Source: an uncultured Eubacteriales bacterium
Lineage (GTDB): Bacteria > Bacillota > Clostridia > Oscillospirales > Oscillospiraceae
Length of the DNA stretch: 64,000 bases
Direction of reading: 5' to 3'
NCBI GenBank assembly: GCA_949293985.1
Contig: CASFFN010000001.1
Span: forward strand, 1 to 64,000
Shown here: one piece after another, positions 35,704-44,104 of the stretch
How positions within the stretch are numbered: the stretch's first letter is position 1
Layout of the letters: each line of letters begins with the position of its first letter
The notes under the pieces: generated by a model
What the model was told of the DNA's origin: nothing
Seen by the model: only the letters and a program-made list of their open reading frames with translations
Databases searched by the model: none
Position numbers and translations under genes: made by a program

Positions 35704-36384
35704 ATGGAAATTTTGAGAGTGGAAAACCTTTGCAAGACCTATGGCAAAGGGGAAAATCAGGTAAAGGCCCTGGACAATGTATCCTTTTCCGTGGACAAAG
35801 GGGAGTTCGTAGCCATTATCGGCCCCTCCGGTTCCGGCAAATCCACCCTGCTGCATATCCTGGGGGGCGTAGATAAGCCCACCAGCGGAAAGGTGTATGT
35901 GGACGGGGAGGATGTGTACGCCCAGAACGATGAAAAGCTGGCCATCTTCCGCCGCCGGCAGGTAGGCCTGATCTATCAGTTTTACAATCTGATTCCGGTG
36001 CTGAATGTGACGGAGAATATCACGCTGCCGGTGCTGATGGACGGCCAGAAGGTGAACAAGGAACGGCTTCAGGAGCTGATTCAGACTTTGCAGCTTACCG
36101 GCCGGGAAAACCACCTGCCCAACCAGCTTTCCGGCGGTCAGCAGCAGCGGGTGTCCATCGGCAGAGCCCTGATGAACGCCCCGGCCATTGTGCTGGCGGA
36201 CGAACCTACGGGAAATCTGGACTCCAAAAACAGCCAGCAGATTATGGAGCTTTTGAAACTCTCCAACAAAAAGTACAACCAGACCCTGATAGTCATCACC
36301 CACGATGAGTCCATTGCCCTCCAGGCCGACCGGATTATCGCCATCGAGGACGGACGGATTCTAAGAGACGAGGTGCTGCGGTAA
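35704..36384 (+). CDS. ABC transporter ATPase, LolD/MacB-type
   Basis: This 226-aa ATPase has Walker A GPSGSGKSTLLHILGG, signature LSGGQQQRVSIGRAL, Walker B IVLADEPTGNLDS and H-loop VITHDES. It belongs to the class that drives FtsX-type permeases. It overlaps the permease by one base, and GAGGAG precedes the ATG. Its likely role is removing antimicrobial peptides or signalling envelope damage together with the upstream two-component system. Confidence 0.93.
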   Translation: MEILRVENLCKTYGKGENQVKALDNVSFSVDKGEFVAIIGPSGSGKSTLLHILGGVDKPTSGKVYVDGEDVYAQNDEKLAIFRRRQVGLIYQFYNLIPVLNVTENITLPVLMDGQKVNKERLQELIQTLQLTGRENHLPNQLSGGQQQRVSIGRALMNAPAIVLADEPTGNLDSKNSQQIMELLKLSNKKYNQTLIVITHDESIALQADRIIAIEDGRILRDEVLR

Positions 36385-39062
36385 TGAACATCTTCGCAAA
36401 GGTGACCATGCAGACCCTGAAGAAGAACCGGGTCCGCACCATCGTCACCATTATCGGCATCATTCTCTCCTGTGCCATGATTACCGCCGTGGCTGCCCTG
36501 GCCCAAAGCTTTTCCGGCTATATGCTGGACGTGGGGATTTACGAAAAGGGCAACTGGCACGGAGCGGCTTACAGCACCAGCTGGAGCCAGTATGAAAACA
36601 TCCAGAAGGACGAGGAGGTTTCCTTTGCCACCTACGGCCAGCTGATGGGCTATGCCAAGGTGGAAAGCGAGAACCCCGACAAACCCTACCTTTATGTCAT
36701 CGGCGGGGAAAAGGAGACCTTTTTTGAAAATATGCCGGTACACCTGGTGACAGGCAGACTGCCCCAGACACCTCAGGAAATTCTGATTCCGGAGCACCTC
36801 TACACCAACGGCGGCGTCAGCTATCAGGTGGGGCAGACCCTCACCCTGGAGCTGGGGGACCGGATGGTGGGACAGGACACTTTGAATCAGTTCAACCCCT
36901 ATATTTATGATGAAGAGACCGGGGAACCGGAGGAGGAACTGGTAATCCGCCAGACCCGCACCTTCCAGATTGTGGGCGTATATTCCCGGCCTGACTTTGA
37001 GGAATACTCTGCCCCCGGCTATACGGCCCTGACGGTTGCGGACCTGGAGGAAAACACCGGAGACAGCTATGATGTGTACTTTCGGATGAAGAATCCGGAC
37101 CAGGTTTACGATTACCTGGGAAATATGGACTGTGGTTCCGGCACCAACACGGATGTGCTGCTGTATTCCGGTGTATCCAAATACAGCTCCTTCAACATCA
37201 TGCTCAAAGGCCTGGTGACGGTGCTGGTGGGCCTGATTATGTTCGGCTCCGTGTCCCTCATCTACAATGCCTTTGCCATCTCCGTGGCGGAGCGCACCCG
37301 GCAGTTTGGCCTACTGTCCTCCGTGGGAGCTACCAAACGGCAGCTTGGCCGGATGGTGCTGCTGGAAGCCCTGTTTGTCAGCGCCGCAGGCATCCCCCTG
37401 GGCGTATTGGCAGGCTTGGGGGGCATTGGGATAACCCTTCGGATTGTGTCCGATATGATGATACGGCTTACTATGATTCCCGTACCGCTTCGGCTCCGGA
37501 TTTCCCCCTATGTGGTGGGAGCCGCGGTAGTGCTGAGCCTGATTACAGTGCTGCTGTCTGCCTGGATTCCCTCTGCCCGGGCCAAACGGGTCACGGCCAT
37601 TGAGGCCATCCGCCAGAGCCGGGATGTGCGGGGCAAAAGCCGCCCGGTGAAAACCGGCTGGCTCCAATATCGGCTCTTTGGCCTTCCCGGTGTACTGGGT
37701 AAGAAATACTACAAAAACAGCAAACGGAAATACCGTGCCACCATCGTGAGCCTCTTTATGAGCATTGTGCTGTTTGTATCTGTCTGCTCCTACACCGGGT
37801 ATCTGATGGAGATGGCTACCGCTTATAACAGCGACAATAATTGCGACATTGTTTTCGATTATTGGGGAGATCGGTACGCCCCCCAGGAGGTACTGAGCTG
37901 GATGAAAAACGCGCCGGAAGTGACCGAGGCGGCTATGCTCCAGTCCTACGGACAGATGGCGCAAATTCCCAAAGAGGCTATCCCGGAGAATACGCTGGCG
38001 TATCTGGAGCAGTCCGCAGACCCTCTGACGGATACGGTAGAGGTGCCTTGCGTAGTTTGGTTCGTGGACGATGAGAGTTACCGGCAGCTGCTGCTGGATA
38101 ACGGCCTGGAGGAATCGGTGTTCTTCGACGCCCAGGACCCGGTGGGGGTGGGCGTCGCCAGCACCAGATTTTTCGACTACAGCCAGGAAAAATACATTCT
38201 GCTGGACTTTCTGAAAGAGGAACAGAACGAAATCACCATCTCCTTCCCCGTCTATCTGGACGGATATGGAAGAGAGGGGGGAGAATGGGATGAAAACGGC
38301 AACGAGCTGTATGTTTATGTGAATGAGAGCAATCCTGAGGATGTGAAAAAACTCACCCGGGATGAGGCGTTTGAGCAGGTGCCCCTGAAGATAGGCGCCA
38401 ATATCGAAAATCTGCCCTACTATATCAGCAATTCCAGCTATGGTTCCCAGGTCATTTATCCTCTGAGCCTGCGGGATGCGGTATTCCCCGATTGGGAGAA
38501 AAACGACGGGAATCCGGGGTATAATTATTATATGCTTTCCCAGAACCATAGTGAAAGCTACGAGGCTTTGCGGGAGACTTTGTCCAAGGCCGGAGTGTCC
38601 AGCACCAGTCTTCGGGATTATGCCGCCGGCAACGAAAGCCAGCGGGCGCTGGTGACCATTGTGCAGATTTTTACCTACGGCTTCGTGGTGCTCATCTCCC
38701 TGATTGCCGCCGCCAATGTGTTCAATACCATTTCCACCAATATCCACCTCCGCCGCCGGGACTTTGCCATGCTCAAGTCTGTGGGTATGCCCCGGAAGGA
38801 TTTTACCCGGATGATGAACTATGAGTGCGTCCTCTATGGCACCCGGGCGCTGCTTCTGGGACTGCCGGTGTCCTGTATCATCACCTGGCTGATCTGGGGC
38901 TCCATATCCTACGGAGTGGAAACCCGTTTCCGCCTGCCCTGGGAGGCCATGGGCGTTGCCGTGCTGGGGGTATTTCTGGTGGTGGGAATCTCCATGGTCT
39001 ACGCCATGAGAAAGGTTCACAAGGATAACCCCATTGACGCGCTGAAAAACGAGAATCTGTAA
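36384..39062 (+). CDS. FtsX-type ABC permease with two large outer domains
   Basis: This 892-aa membrane protein has a first helix at about 17-45, an outside domain (about 46-270), a three-helix FtsX core (about 275-410), another helix near 450, a second outside domain (about 475-750), and a final three-helix core ending AMRKVHKDNPIDALKNENL. The duplicated FtsX plan is typical of two-FtsX permeases, unlike BceB with its single large loop. It overlaps the ATPase by one base. The substrate is unknown. Confidence 0.9.
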   Translation: MNIFAKVTMQTLKKNRVRTIVTIIGIILSCAMITAVAALAQSFSGYMLDVGIYEKGNWHGAAYSTSWSQYENIQKDEEVSFATYGQLMGYAKVESENPDKPYLYVIGGEKETFFENMPVHLVTGRLPQTPQEILIPEHLYTNGGVSYQVGQTLTLELGDRMVGQDTLNQFNPYIYDEETGEPEEELVIRQTRTFQIVGVYSRPDFEEYSAPGYTALTVADLEENTGDSYDVYFRMKNPDQVYDYLGNMDCGSGTNTDVLLYSGVSKYSSFNIMLKGLVTVLVGLIMFGSVSLIYNAFAISVAERTRQFGLLSSVGATKRQLGRMVLLEALFVSAAGIPLGVLAGLGGIGITLRIVSDMMIRLTMIPVPLRLRISPYVVGAAVVLSLITVLLSAWIPSARAKRVTAIEAIRQSRDVRGKSRPVKTGWLQYRLFGLPGVLGKKYYKNSKRKYRATIVSLFMSIVLFVSVCSYTGYLMEMATAYNSDNNCDIVFDYWGDRYAPQEVLSWMKNAPEVTEAAMLQSYGQMAQIPKEAIPENTLAYLEQSADPLTDTVEVPCVVWFVDDESYRQLLLDNGLEESVFFDAQDPVGVGVASTRFFDYSQEKYILLDFLKEEQNEITISFPVYLDGYGREGGEWDENGNELYVYVNESNPEDVKKLTRDEAFEQVPLKIGANIENLPYYISNSSYGSQVIYPLSLRDAVFPDWEKNDGNPGYNYYMLSQNHSESYEALRETLSKAGVSSTSLRDYAAGNESQRALVTIVQIFTYGFVVLISLIAAANVFNTISTNIHLRRRDFAMLKSVGMPRKDFTRMMNYECVLYGTRALLLGLPVSCIITWLIWGSISYGVETRFRLPWEAMGVAVLGVFLVVGISMVYAMRKVHKDNPIDALKNENL

Positions 39063-39083
39063 TTCCAGGCGTTTGAAAAAAAT

Positions 39084-39105
39084 GGTTCCCGGGAAACCGG
39101 GAACC
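39084..39105. other. Perfect GAAA-tetraloop hairpin
   Basis: GGTTCCCGG, GAAA, CCGGGAACC: nine perfect pairs closed by a GNRA tetraloop, between the permease stop and the C39-like gene. A T-run follows only on the minus strand (ATTTTTTT). On the plus strand it may slow transcription or stabilise the mRNA end. The role is undecided. Confidence 0.5.
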
Positions 39106-39124
39106 GTACCATTCGGTGAAGATT

Positions 39125-39925
39125 ATGAAAAGAATTATTATTTTCCTTTTTGCAATCCTGTGCCTGACCCTGGTGGTTTGGAGCAGATACGGGGAAGAAC
39201 TGGGGGAGGACATTGCCGTTTTTTCCCAATCCCCCGGACCGTCGGAAACCGTGGGCGCGGATTCCGACGCCATGCAGGCCGTCCAGGCCTTTGCCCAGGA
39301 ACATGGATTAAACCTGGCGGATTGGCCTGAGGATTTGATCGCGCTGCTGGAGAAGAATCCGGAGACGGAGGAATTTGTCCTCTATTATCCCCTGAAAAAG
39401 AATAAGCAGACTTCCTATGATTTGAAGGAATGCCTGAACCGTTCCCAAGTGCCGCTGCTTCTCCAGTGGGATGAACGCTGGGGCTACGGGGAGTACGCCG
39501 GGGAGCTGATGGGCCTCTCCGGCTGCGGCCCCACCTGCCTCTCCATGGTTTGTATTTACCTTTTGCAGGATGCTTCCTATACCCCCCAGTATGTGGCGGC
39601 CTTTGCGGAAGAAAACGGCTATGCCGTACCCGGAAACGGAAGCGCCTGGTCCCTCATTTCCGAAGGGGGCAAAAAGCTGGGGCTGGATGTGACAGAGATT
39701 CCTCTGGATGAAGGACGGATTATCCGGAATCTGGAAGTGGGCAACCCCATCATCTGTGTCATGGGCCCCGGGGACTTTACCACCTCCGGCCATTTCATTG
39801 TGTTGACGGAGTACGCCGATGGATATGTAAAAGTCAACGACCCCAACAGCCCTGCAAGGGCTCAAAAGCAATGGAAGCTGACGGATATTATGCCCCAAAT
39901 GAACAATCTGTGGGTATGCCGCTGA
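39125..39925 (+). CDS. Membrane-anchored C39-like cysteine protease fold protein
   Basis: This 266-aa protein has one N-terminal membrane segment (about 3-20) acting as signal or anchor. The C-terminal domain carries a papain-like C39 triad: C134 (LSGCGPTCLSM), H223 (SGHFIVL) and D239 (VNDPNSP). C39_2-type proteins are often predicted peptidases outside the cell. It follows the ABC permease by 62 bases on the same strand, so it may belong to the module. The ATG at 39125 is preferred over GTG 39116, with GGTGA five bases upstream. Confidence 0.82.
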   Translation: MKRIIIFLFAILCLTLVVWSRYGEELGEDIAVFSQSPGPSETVGADSDAMQAVQAFAQEHGLNLADWPEDLIALLEKNPETEEFVLYYPLKKNKQTSYDLKECLNRSQVPLLLQWDERWGYGEYAGELMGLSGCGPTCLSMVCIYLLQDASYTPQYVAAFAEENGYAVPGNGSAWSLISEGGKKLGLDVTEIPLDEGRIIRNLEVGNPIICVMGPGDFTTSGHFIVLTEYADGYVKVNDPNSPARAQKQWKLTDIMPQMNNLWVCR

Positions 39926-39934
39926 ACGAAAACA

Positions 39935-39972
39935 CCGCCCTCTCAGGGATTTCCTGAGAGGGCGGATTTTAT
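39935..39972 (+). terminator. Intrinsic terminator after the C39-like gene
   Basis: CCGCCCTCTCAGG and CCTGAGAGGGCGG form a perfect stem, followed by ATTTTATT. It ends the operon 10 bases after the stop codon. Confidence 0.85.
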
Positions 39973-39982
39973 TGGAAACTTA

Positions 39983-40075
39983 GGAAACTCTGAATAAATC
40001 GCCTTCGGCTGGACAGCGGATCTTTTTCGCCATCCATGCAGAATGAAAAACCGGAAATACACAAAGTATTCCCCG
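39983..40075. repeat. Inverted-repeat element, copy B (right end missing)
   Basis: 93 bp identical to the first 93 bp of copy C at 51432. It starts GGAAACTCTGAATAAATCG and stops where the glycosyltransferase 3' end begins, so the right inverted repeat is lost. Its last part contains a hairpin (AACCGG...CCGGTT) that acts as a terminator on the minus strand. Confidence 0.85.
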
Positions 40076-40080
40076 GTTTT
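40045..40080 (-). terminator. Terminator of the GT4 gene, inside repeat copy B
   Basis: On the minus strand AACCGGGGAATA pairs with TATTTCCGGTT (one bulge and one G-U) and is followed by TTTCATT. It lies directly at the glycosyltransferase stop codon and is mostly made of repeat-element sequence. Confidence 0.7.
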
Positions 40081-41341
40081 ATTTGGAAAAGGGCAGACTG
40101 CTGAGGGCTTCCATCAGCTTGGCGTTTAAGTGGATACAGTTGTCCACCGGCTTGTACCGCTTGGGATAGAAGCCGCTTTTGTACCGGTCGATGACCACAT
40201 CGTACCGCTTGATGGCGTTGTCCACCGCATCCTCCCAGGACAGATACAGCTCCCGGCTGGCAGCTTCGCCAATGGTGCGAAGATAGTCCTCCTTGCCATA
40301 CAAGTCCAGAAGGCAGGCAGCAAGGCTCTGGGCATTTTCCTCCACCTGGAAGCAGTTTTGATTGTGGGTAGTGCCGTCGGAGGCACAGCTTCCGGCAATC
40401 AGCACAGAGGGCAGGCTGCTGGCAGCCGCTTCCCGTACCACCAGACCGTTGGTATCGTAGGTGGAAGGAAACAGGAACAGATTTGCCCGGGCATACCAGC
40501 CCCGCAGAGCCTCCCGGTCCCGGATGGCACCGGTGAAAATGCAGGCGTCCTCCAGCCCCAGCTGACGGGCATAGCCTTGAATCTCCGGCAAATCGCTGCC
40601 GTCTCCCACAAACACCATGCGGTAGGGAAGCTTTTTGGCTTTCAGAGTGGCCAGAGCGTCCAGGATCATCCGGATACCCTTGTACCAGCGCATACGGCCT
40701 ACAAACAGATAGATGGGAACACCATCCGGCAAATCATACCCTTCCGTGTAGGCGGCAACCTGCTCCGGGGACAGACGGCTCCGGGGTACATCCACGCCGT
40801 TGGGCATAATCACATAATCTCCCTCATAGCCTAAGCAGCGAAGACTTTGTGCCGTTCCCTCACTGACGATCCATACCTCGTCACAGGCGTTGATGTTTTC
40901 CGCCAGAATCTTTTTGCAGCTGTTGCGCAGATGCACGGATTTGATGGTTCTTGCCAAGTCAACTTCAAACCGGGTGTGGTAGGTAAGTATCAAGGGTGCA
41001 TTTACAATATTCCGCAGAGCTCTTCCCATGAAGTTGGAGGCGAAGGGACAGTGGCTGTGCAGTACGGCCACATCCACACTGTCCAGCCGCTTGGCAACGG
41101 AAGGGGAGAAGGGAATCCCGGACATATAGCCAAACCCTTTGCGGGTATCCATACTGGGGTAGCGGAGAACCGGATAAGGAAACGGGGAATCTTCCGCTTC
41201 CGGCAGAGCCGGGGTAATCACCACCGGGGAGAAGCCCCGGGCATGCAGGATATTGCCGTAGTTTACCACGGCATTTGCAACGCCATCAATCTGGGGGGGA
41301 AAGGAATCGTTCAGTAATCCAATAATCTGCTTTTCCTGCAT
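40079..41341 (-). CDS. GT4-family glycosyltransferase
   Basis: This 420-aa cytoplasmic or membrane-surface enzyme has the GT-B fold. The acceptor domain starts GLLNDSFPPQIDGVANAV, with LTYHTRFEVDL typical of lipid glycosyltransferases. The donor domain has YLFVGRMRWYKGI and the acidic loop NGLVVREAAASSLPSV. It is most like family 4 enzymes that make glycolipids (diacylglycerol or phosphatidyl-inositol types), but the sugar and acceptor are not proven. It is a single gene, convergent with the C39-like operon. Confidence 0.85.
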   Translation of the reverse strand: MQEKQIIGLLNDSFPPQIDGVANAVVNYGNILHARGFSPVVITPALPEAEDSPFPYPVLRYPSMDTRKGFGYMSGIPFSPSVAKRLDSVDVAVLHSHCPFASNFMGRALRNIVNAPLILTYHTRFEVDLARTIKSVHLRNSCKKILAENINACDEVWIVSEGTAQSLRCLGYEGDYVIMPNGVDVPRSRLSPEQVAAYTEGYDLPDGVPIYLFVGRMRWYKGIRMILDALATLKAKKLPYRMVFVGDGSDLPEIQGYARQLGLEDACIFTGAIRDREALRGWYARANLFLFPSTYDTNGLVVREAAASSLPSVLIAGSCASDGTTHNQNCFQVEENAQSLAACLLDLYGKEDYLRTIGEAASRELYLSWEDAVDNAIKRYDVVIDRYKSGFYPKRYKPVDNCIHLNAKLMEALSSLPFSK

Positions 41342-41459
41342 ACCATCACCTTATATCGACATTATATTATAATTATAACATTATTCACAAAAAAGTAAAG
41401 AGCATATCCCAGATACCGGAAAGGGTTTTGTAGAAGGTAAACGAATCCTGCAAAATAAG

Positions 41460-41488
41460 TTGAATTGTGCCGAAATGTGCGGTATAAT
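41460..41488 (+). promoter_or_regulatory. Promoter of the zinc-ribbon protein gene
   Basis: TTGAAT (41460-41465), 17 bases, TATAAT (41483-41488), about 60 bases before the ATG. Confidence 0.75.
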
Positions 41489-41547
41489 CACCTCATCGAA
41501 AGGGATGCCTTTGGGTAAGTCCCAGGAAGGGAAAGGAAGGGATTTTT

Positions 41548-43344
41548 ATGTTTTGTAATCAGTGCGGCGGAAAAGTTCCGGACAATGTGAAGTTTTGCCC
41601 CAACTGCGGAGCACTGGTGGGGAATATTCCCGAAGAACCGGTAGCACCGACGGCTCAGGAACCGGAGAGCGGCTTTACCTTCTCCCCGCAGACGGATTTT
41701 GATGAGCAGCCGGAAAATAAAAAGCAGAAAATGGGAAAAGGCAAGATTGCGCTGCTTGCGGTTTTGGGCGTTGTGGTGGTTGCAGCCATCGTGGCTTTGT
41801 TGAATATGAATGCTATCCGGGCATTCTTTGCCCGCAACAACTCTCCTGCCAGCTTTATGCAGACAGTTGAGGGGGATGCCATGGGCGGTATGATAGATTC
41901 CCTCACCAATACATACGGCAGGCTGCTGGAATCTGTCGGTAGGTCCGGCGGCTATACGGGAAGCGTAGAGGTTCAGCTGTCCGACGGTACCATGACCATG
42001 CTCAACGCTATGCTGGCCCAGCAGGGTGCGGATGTGGACTTGAGCTGGCTGAATAACATTGTGTTCAATACCCAGAGCCAGTGGGACGGCAATCGCTCTT
42101 TGGTAAATGTGGGAGTGGGTCTGGGGGATGTCCAGATCGCGACCATCCAGATTATCACGGATATGGAGCAGATGAAAATGTGGCTGGCCGTTCCCGAGAT
42201 GAACCAGCAGTATCTCATGATGGACTTGTCGCAGCTCTACTCCATGGATGTGCAGATGGGGGATGTGTCTGCGGCTATGCAGCAGGCACAGACCATGCTT
42301 CTGGGTTTGATGGAGCGTATGCCCGATGAGGAAGTTGTCAACAGCCTGATGAAAAAGTATGTTGGCATTATTCTTGGCTGCATGAATCAAGTGGATAAGC
42401 AGAAAACCACCCTGAAGCTGAATGGGCTGGAGCAGACCTGTACGGAACTGACGACAACAATTACGCCGGAAAATATTTTGGAAATCTGCCAGAAGGTACT
42501 CAGTGAGGTAAAATCCGATGCCCAAATCAAGGAAATTATCCTGAATATGGGAGAGTTTGCCGAAGAAAACGGCGCGGTTGAGGACGCGCAGCAGATGTAT
42601 GATCAGTTCGCTGCGCGGATTGAGGAACTGCTGAATCAGTTGGAAGCCGGGAAAGAGGATTTGGTTGAGGAAGCCGGAGATGGCGTTCTGACGGTATATC
42701 ACTATGTGGATGGTCAGAACCGGATTATCGGCAGAGGCGTTGAGCTGACCGACAGCGATTCTTCCAGCATGGGTTCTGTGCATTACTACACCGTTACCCA
42801 GGACGGCAAGTTTGCCTTTGAGGCCAATCTGGGCCAGGTAGTGGTCACCGGCGACGGTACTGCCAGTGGAAATCTTGTAAGCGGCGCGTATGTTTTGACT
42901 GCTCAGGACGCAGAGATTCTGAAGGTAGAGGTTGAGGACTGGGATGATGCCCGTTGGGAACAGGGAGCCCCCTGCGGAACGCTTCGTCTGTCTTTGGGCG
43001 CCGATGCGCTGAGCCAGATGTCCGGCGCGGAGGAGATGGCCTCTATGCTCAGTCAAATGCAGCTGGCCTTTACATTTGACAGCAAGGAAGACCAGGCCGA
43101 TGTGAAGGTGAGCGTGCTGAACAGCGGCATGGAGATTGTCTCTTTGCGCGTTACCGGCTCCGCCACCGAAGGCGGCGAGATTTCTGTTCCTGCTGACGGC
43201 GTGGATGTGGAAGACCAGCAGGCACTGTCCCAGTGGGCTATGAATCTGGATGTCACCAAGATTTTGGATAACCTTGCCAAGACGGATATTCCTAAGGAAT
43301 ATTTGCAGCTGCTGCAATTGGCTCTTTCCAATGCGACGCGGTAA
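41548..43344 (+). CDS. Zinc-ribbon membrane-anchored protein of unknown function
   Basis: This 598-aa protein begins with a zinc ribbon (C3, C6, C17, C20, in FCNQCGGKV and FCPNCGAL), followed by a flexible acidic linker, one membrane helix (about 69-88), and a large outside part of about 500 residues rich in Gln, Met and acidic residues. Architectures with a cytoplasmic zinc ribbon and a single helix are common in gut Firmicutes and mostly uncharacterised. GGAAGG lies upstream of the ATG. It does not appear co-transcribed with the ABC genes, because a hairpin lies between. I do not recognise the outer domain. Confidence 0.85.
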   Translation: MFCNQCGGKVPDNVKFCPNCGALVGNIPEEPVAPTAQEPESGFTFSPQTDFDEQPENKKQKMGKGKIALLAVLGVVVVAAIVALLNMNAIRAFFARNNSPASFMQTVEGDAMGGMIDSLTNTYGRLLESVGRSGGYTGSVEVQLSDGTMTMLNAMLAQQGADVDLSWLNNIVFNTQSQWDGNRSLVNVGVGLGDVQIATIQIITDMEQMKMWLAVPEMNQQYLMMDLSQLYSMDVQMGDVSAAMQQAQTMLLGLMERMPDEEVVNSLMKKYVGIILGCMNQVDKQKTTLKLNGLEQTCTELTTTITPENILEICQKVLSEVKSDAQIKEIILNMGEFAEENGAVEDAQQMYDQFAARIEELLNQLEAGKEDLVEEAGDGVLTVYHYVDGQNRIIGRGVELTDSDSSSMGSVHYYTVTQDGKFAFEANLGQVVVTGDGTASGNLVSGAYVLTAQDAEILKVEVEDWDDARWEQGAPCGTLRLSLGADALSQMSGAEEMASMLSQMQLAFTFDSKEDQADVKVSVLNSGMEIVSLRVTGSATEGGEISVPADGVDVEDQQALSQWAMNLDVTKILDNLAKTDIPKEYLQLLQLALSNATR

Positions 43345-43373
43345 AAGCAAAGTCTCAGACGAATGAATAAAGG

Positions 43374-43410
43374 TTCGGCGCTGGTTTCGTAAGACATCAG
43401 CGCCGAATTC
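43374..43410 (+). terminator. Weak terminator-like hairpin before the ABC-2 operon
   Basis: TTCGGCGCTG and CAGCGCCGAA pair (10 bp) with a loop of about 14 bases, followed by TTCCTTATAGG. The stem is strong but the T-tail is poor. It may end the zinc-ribbon transcript, or fold in the 5' region of the ABC mRNA. Confidence 0.5.
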
Positions 43411-43432
43411 CTTATAGGAGGGCGGCAAACCC

Positions 43433-44101
43433 ATGCGGATTGAAGTGAAACATATCGCCAAAAAATACCGGAGCAAGATGGTGCTGCGGGATGTATCTTT
43501 TGGAGCGTCGGACGGGATGTGTATTGGCATTCTGGGCAGCAACGGCTCGGGAAAATCCACTTTGTTGTCGATTCTGGCAGGGATCCAGCGCCCGGACGGG
43601 GGAAGCTTCCTTTGCGATGGCAAGGATTTGCTGAAGGACGGAAAGACCCGTGCCGCCAGGGTAGGCTACGTACCTCAGGGAACGGCGCTGATTCCGGAGT
43701 TGACAGGCTGGGAAAATCTGCTTTTGTGGTACGACAAAAAGGACTTGCGGCAGCAGCTGAAAAGTGGTGTGCTGAGGCTTCTGGAAGTGGAAGATTTTCT
43801 GAAAAAGCCGGTGTGGAAGCTCTCGGGAGGTATGAAAAAGCGTCTGTCCATTGGTTGTTCTATGGCAAGATGCCCGCAGCTTCTGCTGCTGGATGAGCCT
43901 ACGGCAGCCCTGGACCTGGCCTGTAAACAAACCATCGGAAACTACCTGCGCTCTTACAAAAAAGCGGGAGGAATCCTGGTGCTGATTACCCACGACCCCG
44001 GGGAGCTGGCTCTTTGCGATGCCTGGTATATTCTCAAGGACGGCGTTCTGGAGCCTTATGCCTATGATGGCAATATCCAAAAACTGGTGGAGAATATGTA
44101 G
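43433..44101 (+). CDS. ABC transporter ATPase (ABC-2 system)
   Basis: This 222-aa ATPase has Walker A GSNGSGKSTLLSIL, signature KLSGGMKKRLSIGC, Walker B LLLLDEPTAALDLA and H-loop LITHDPGE. The Met-Lys after the signature is typical of CcmA-like ATPases that partner ABC-2 permeases. GGAGGGCGG precedes the ATG. Two permeases follow at short spacing, so a heterodimeric exporter is likely. Confidence 0.92.
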   Translation: MRIEVKHIAKKYRSKMVLRDVSFGASDGMCIGILGSNGSGKSTLLSILAGIQRPDGGSFLCDGKDLLKDGKTRAARVGYVPQGTALIPELTGWENLLLWYDKKDLRQQLKSGVLRLLEVEDFLKKPVWKLSGGMKKRLSIGCSMARCPQLLLLDEPTAALDLACKQTIGNYLRSYKKAGGILVLITHDPGELALCDAWYILKDGVLEPYAYDGNIQKLVENM

Positions 44102-44104
44102 CTT

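Noticed and set aside
41488-43623. 711-codon open frame on the minus strand
   Set aside because: It lies opposite the zinc-ribbon gene and part of the next ATPase, with His- and Leu-rich low-complexity translation; a GC-driven shadow.
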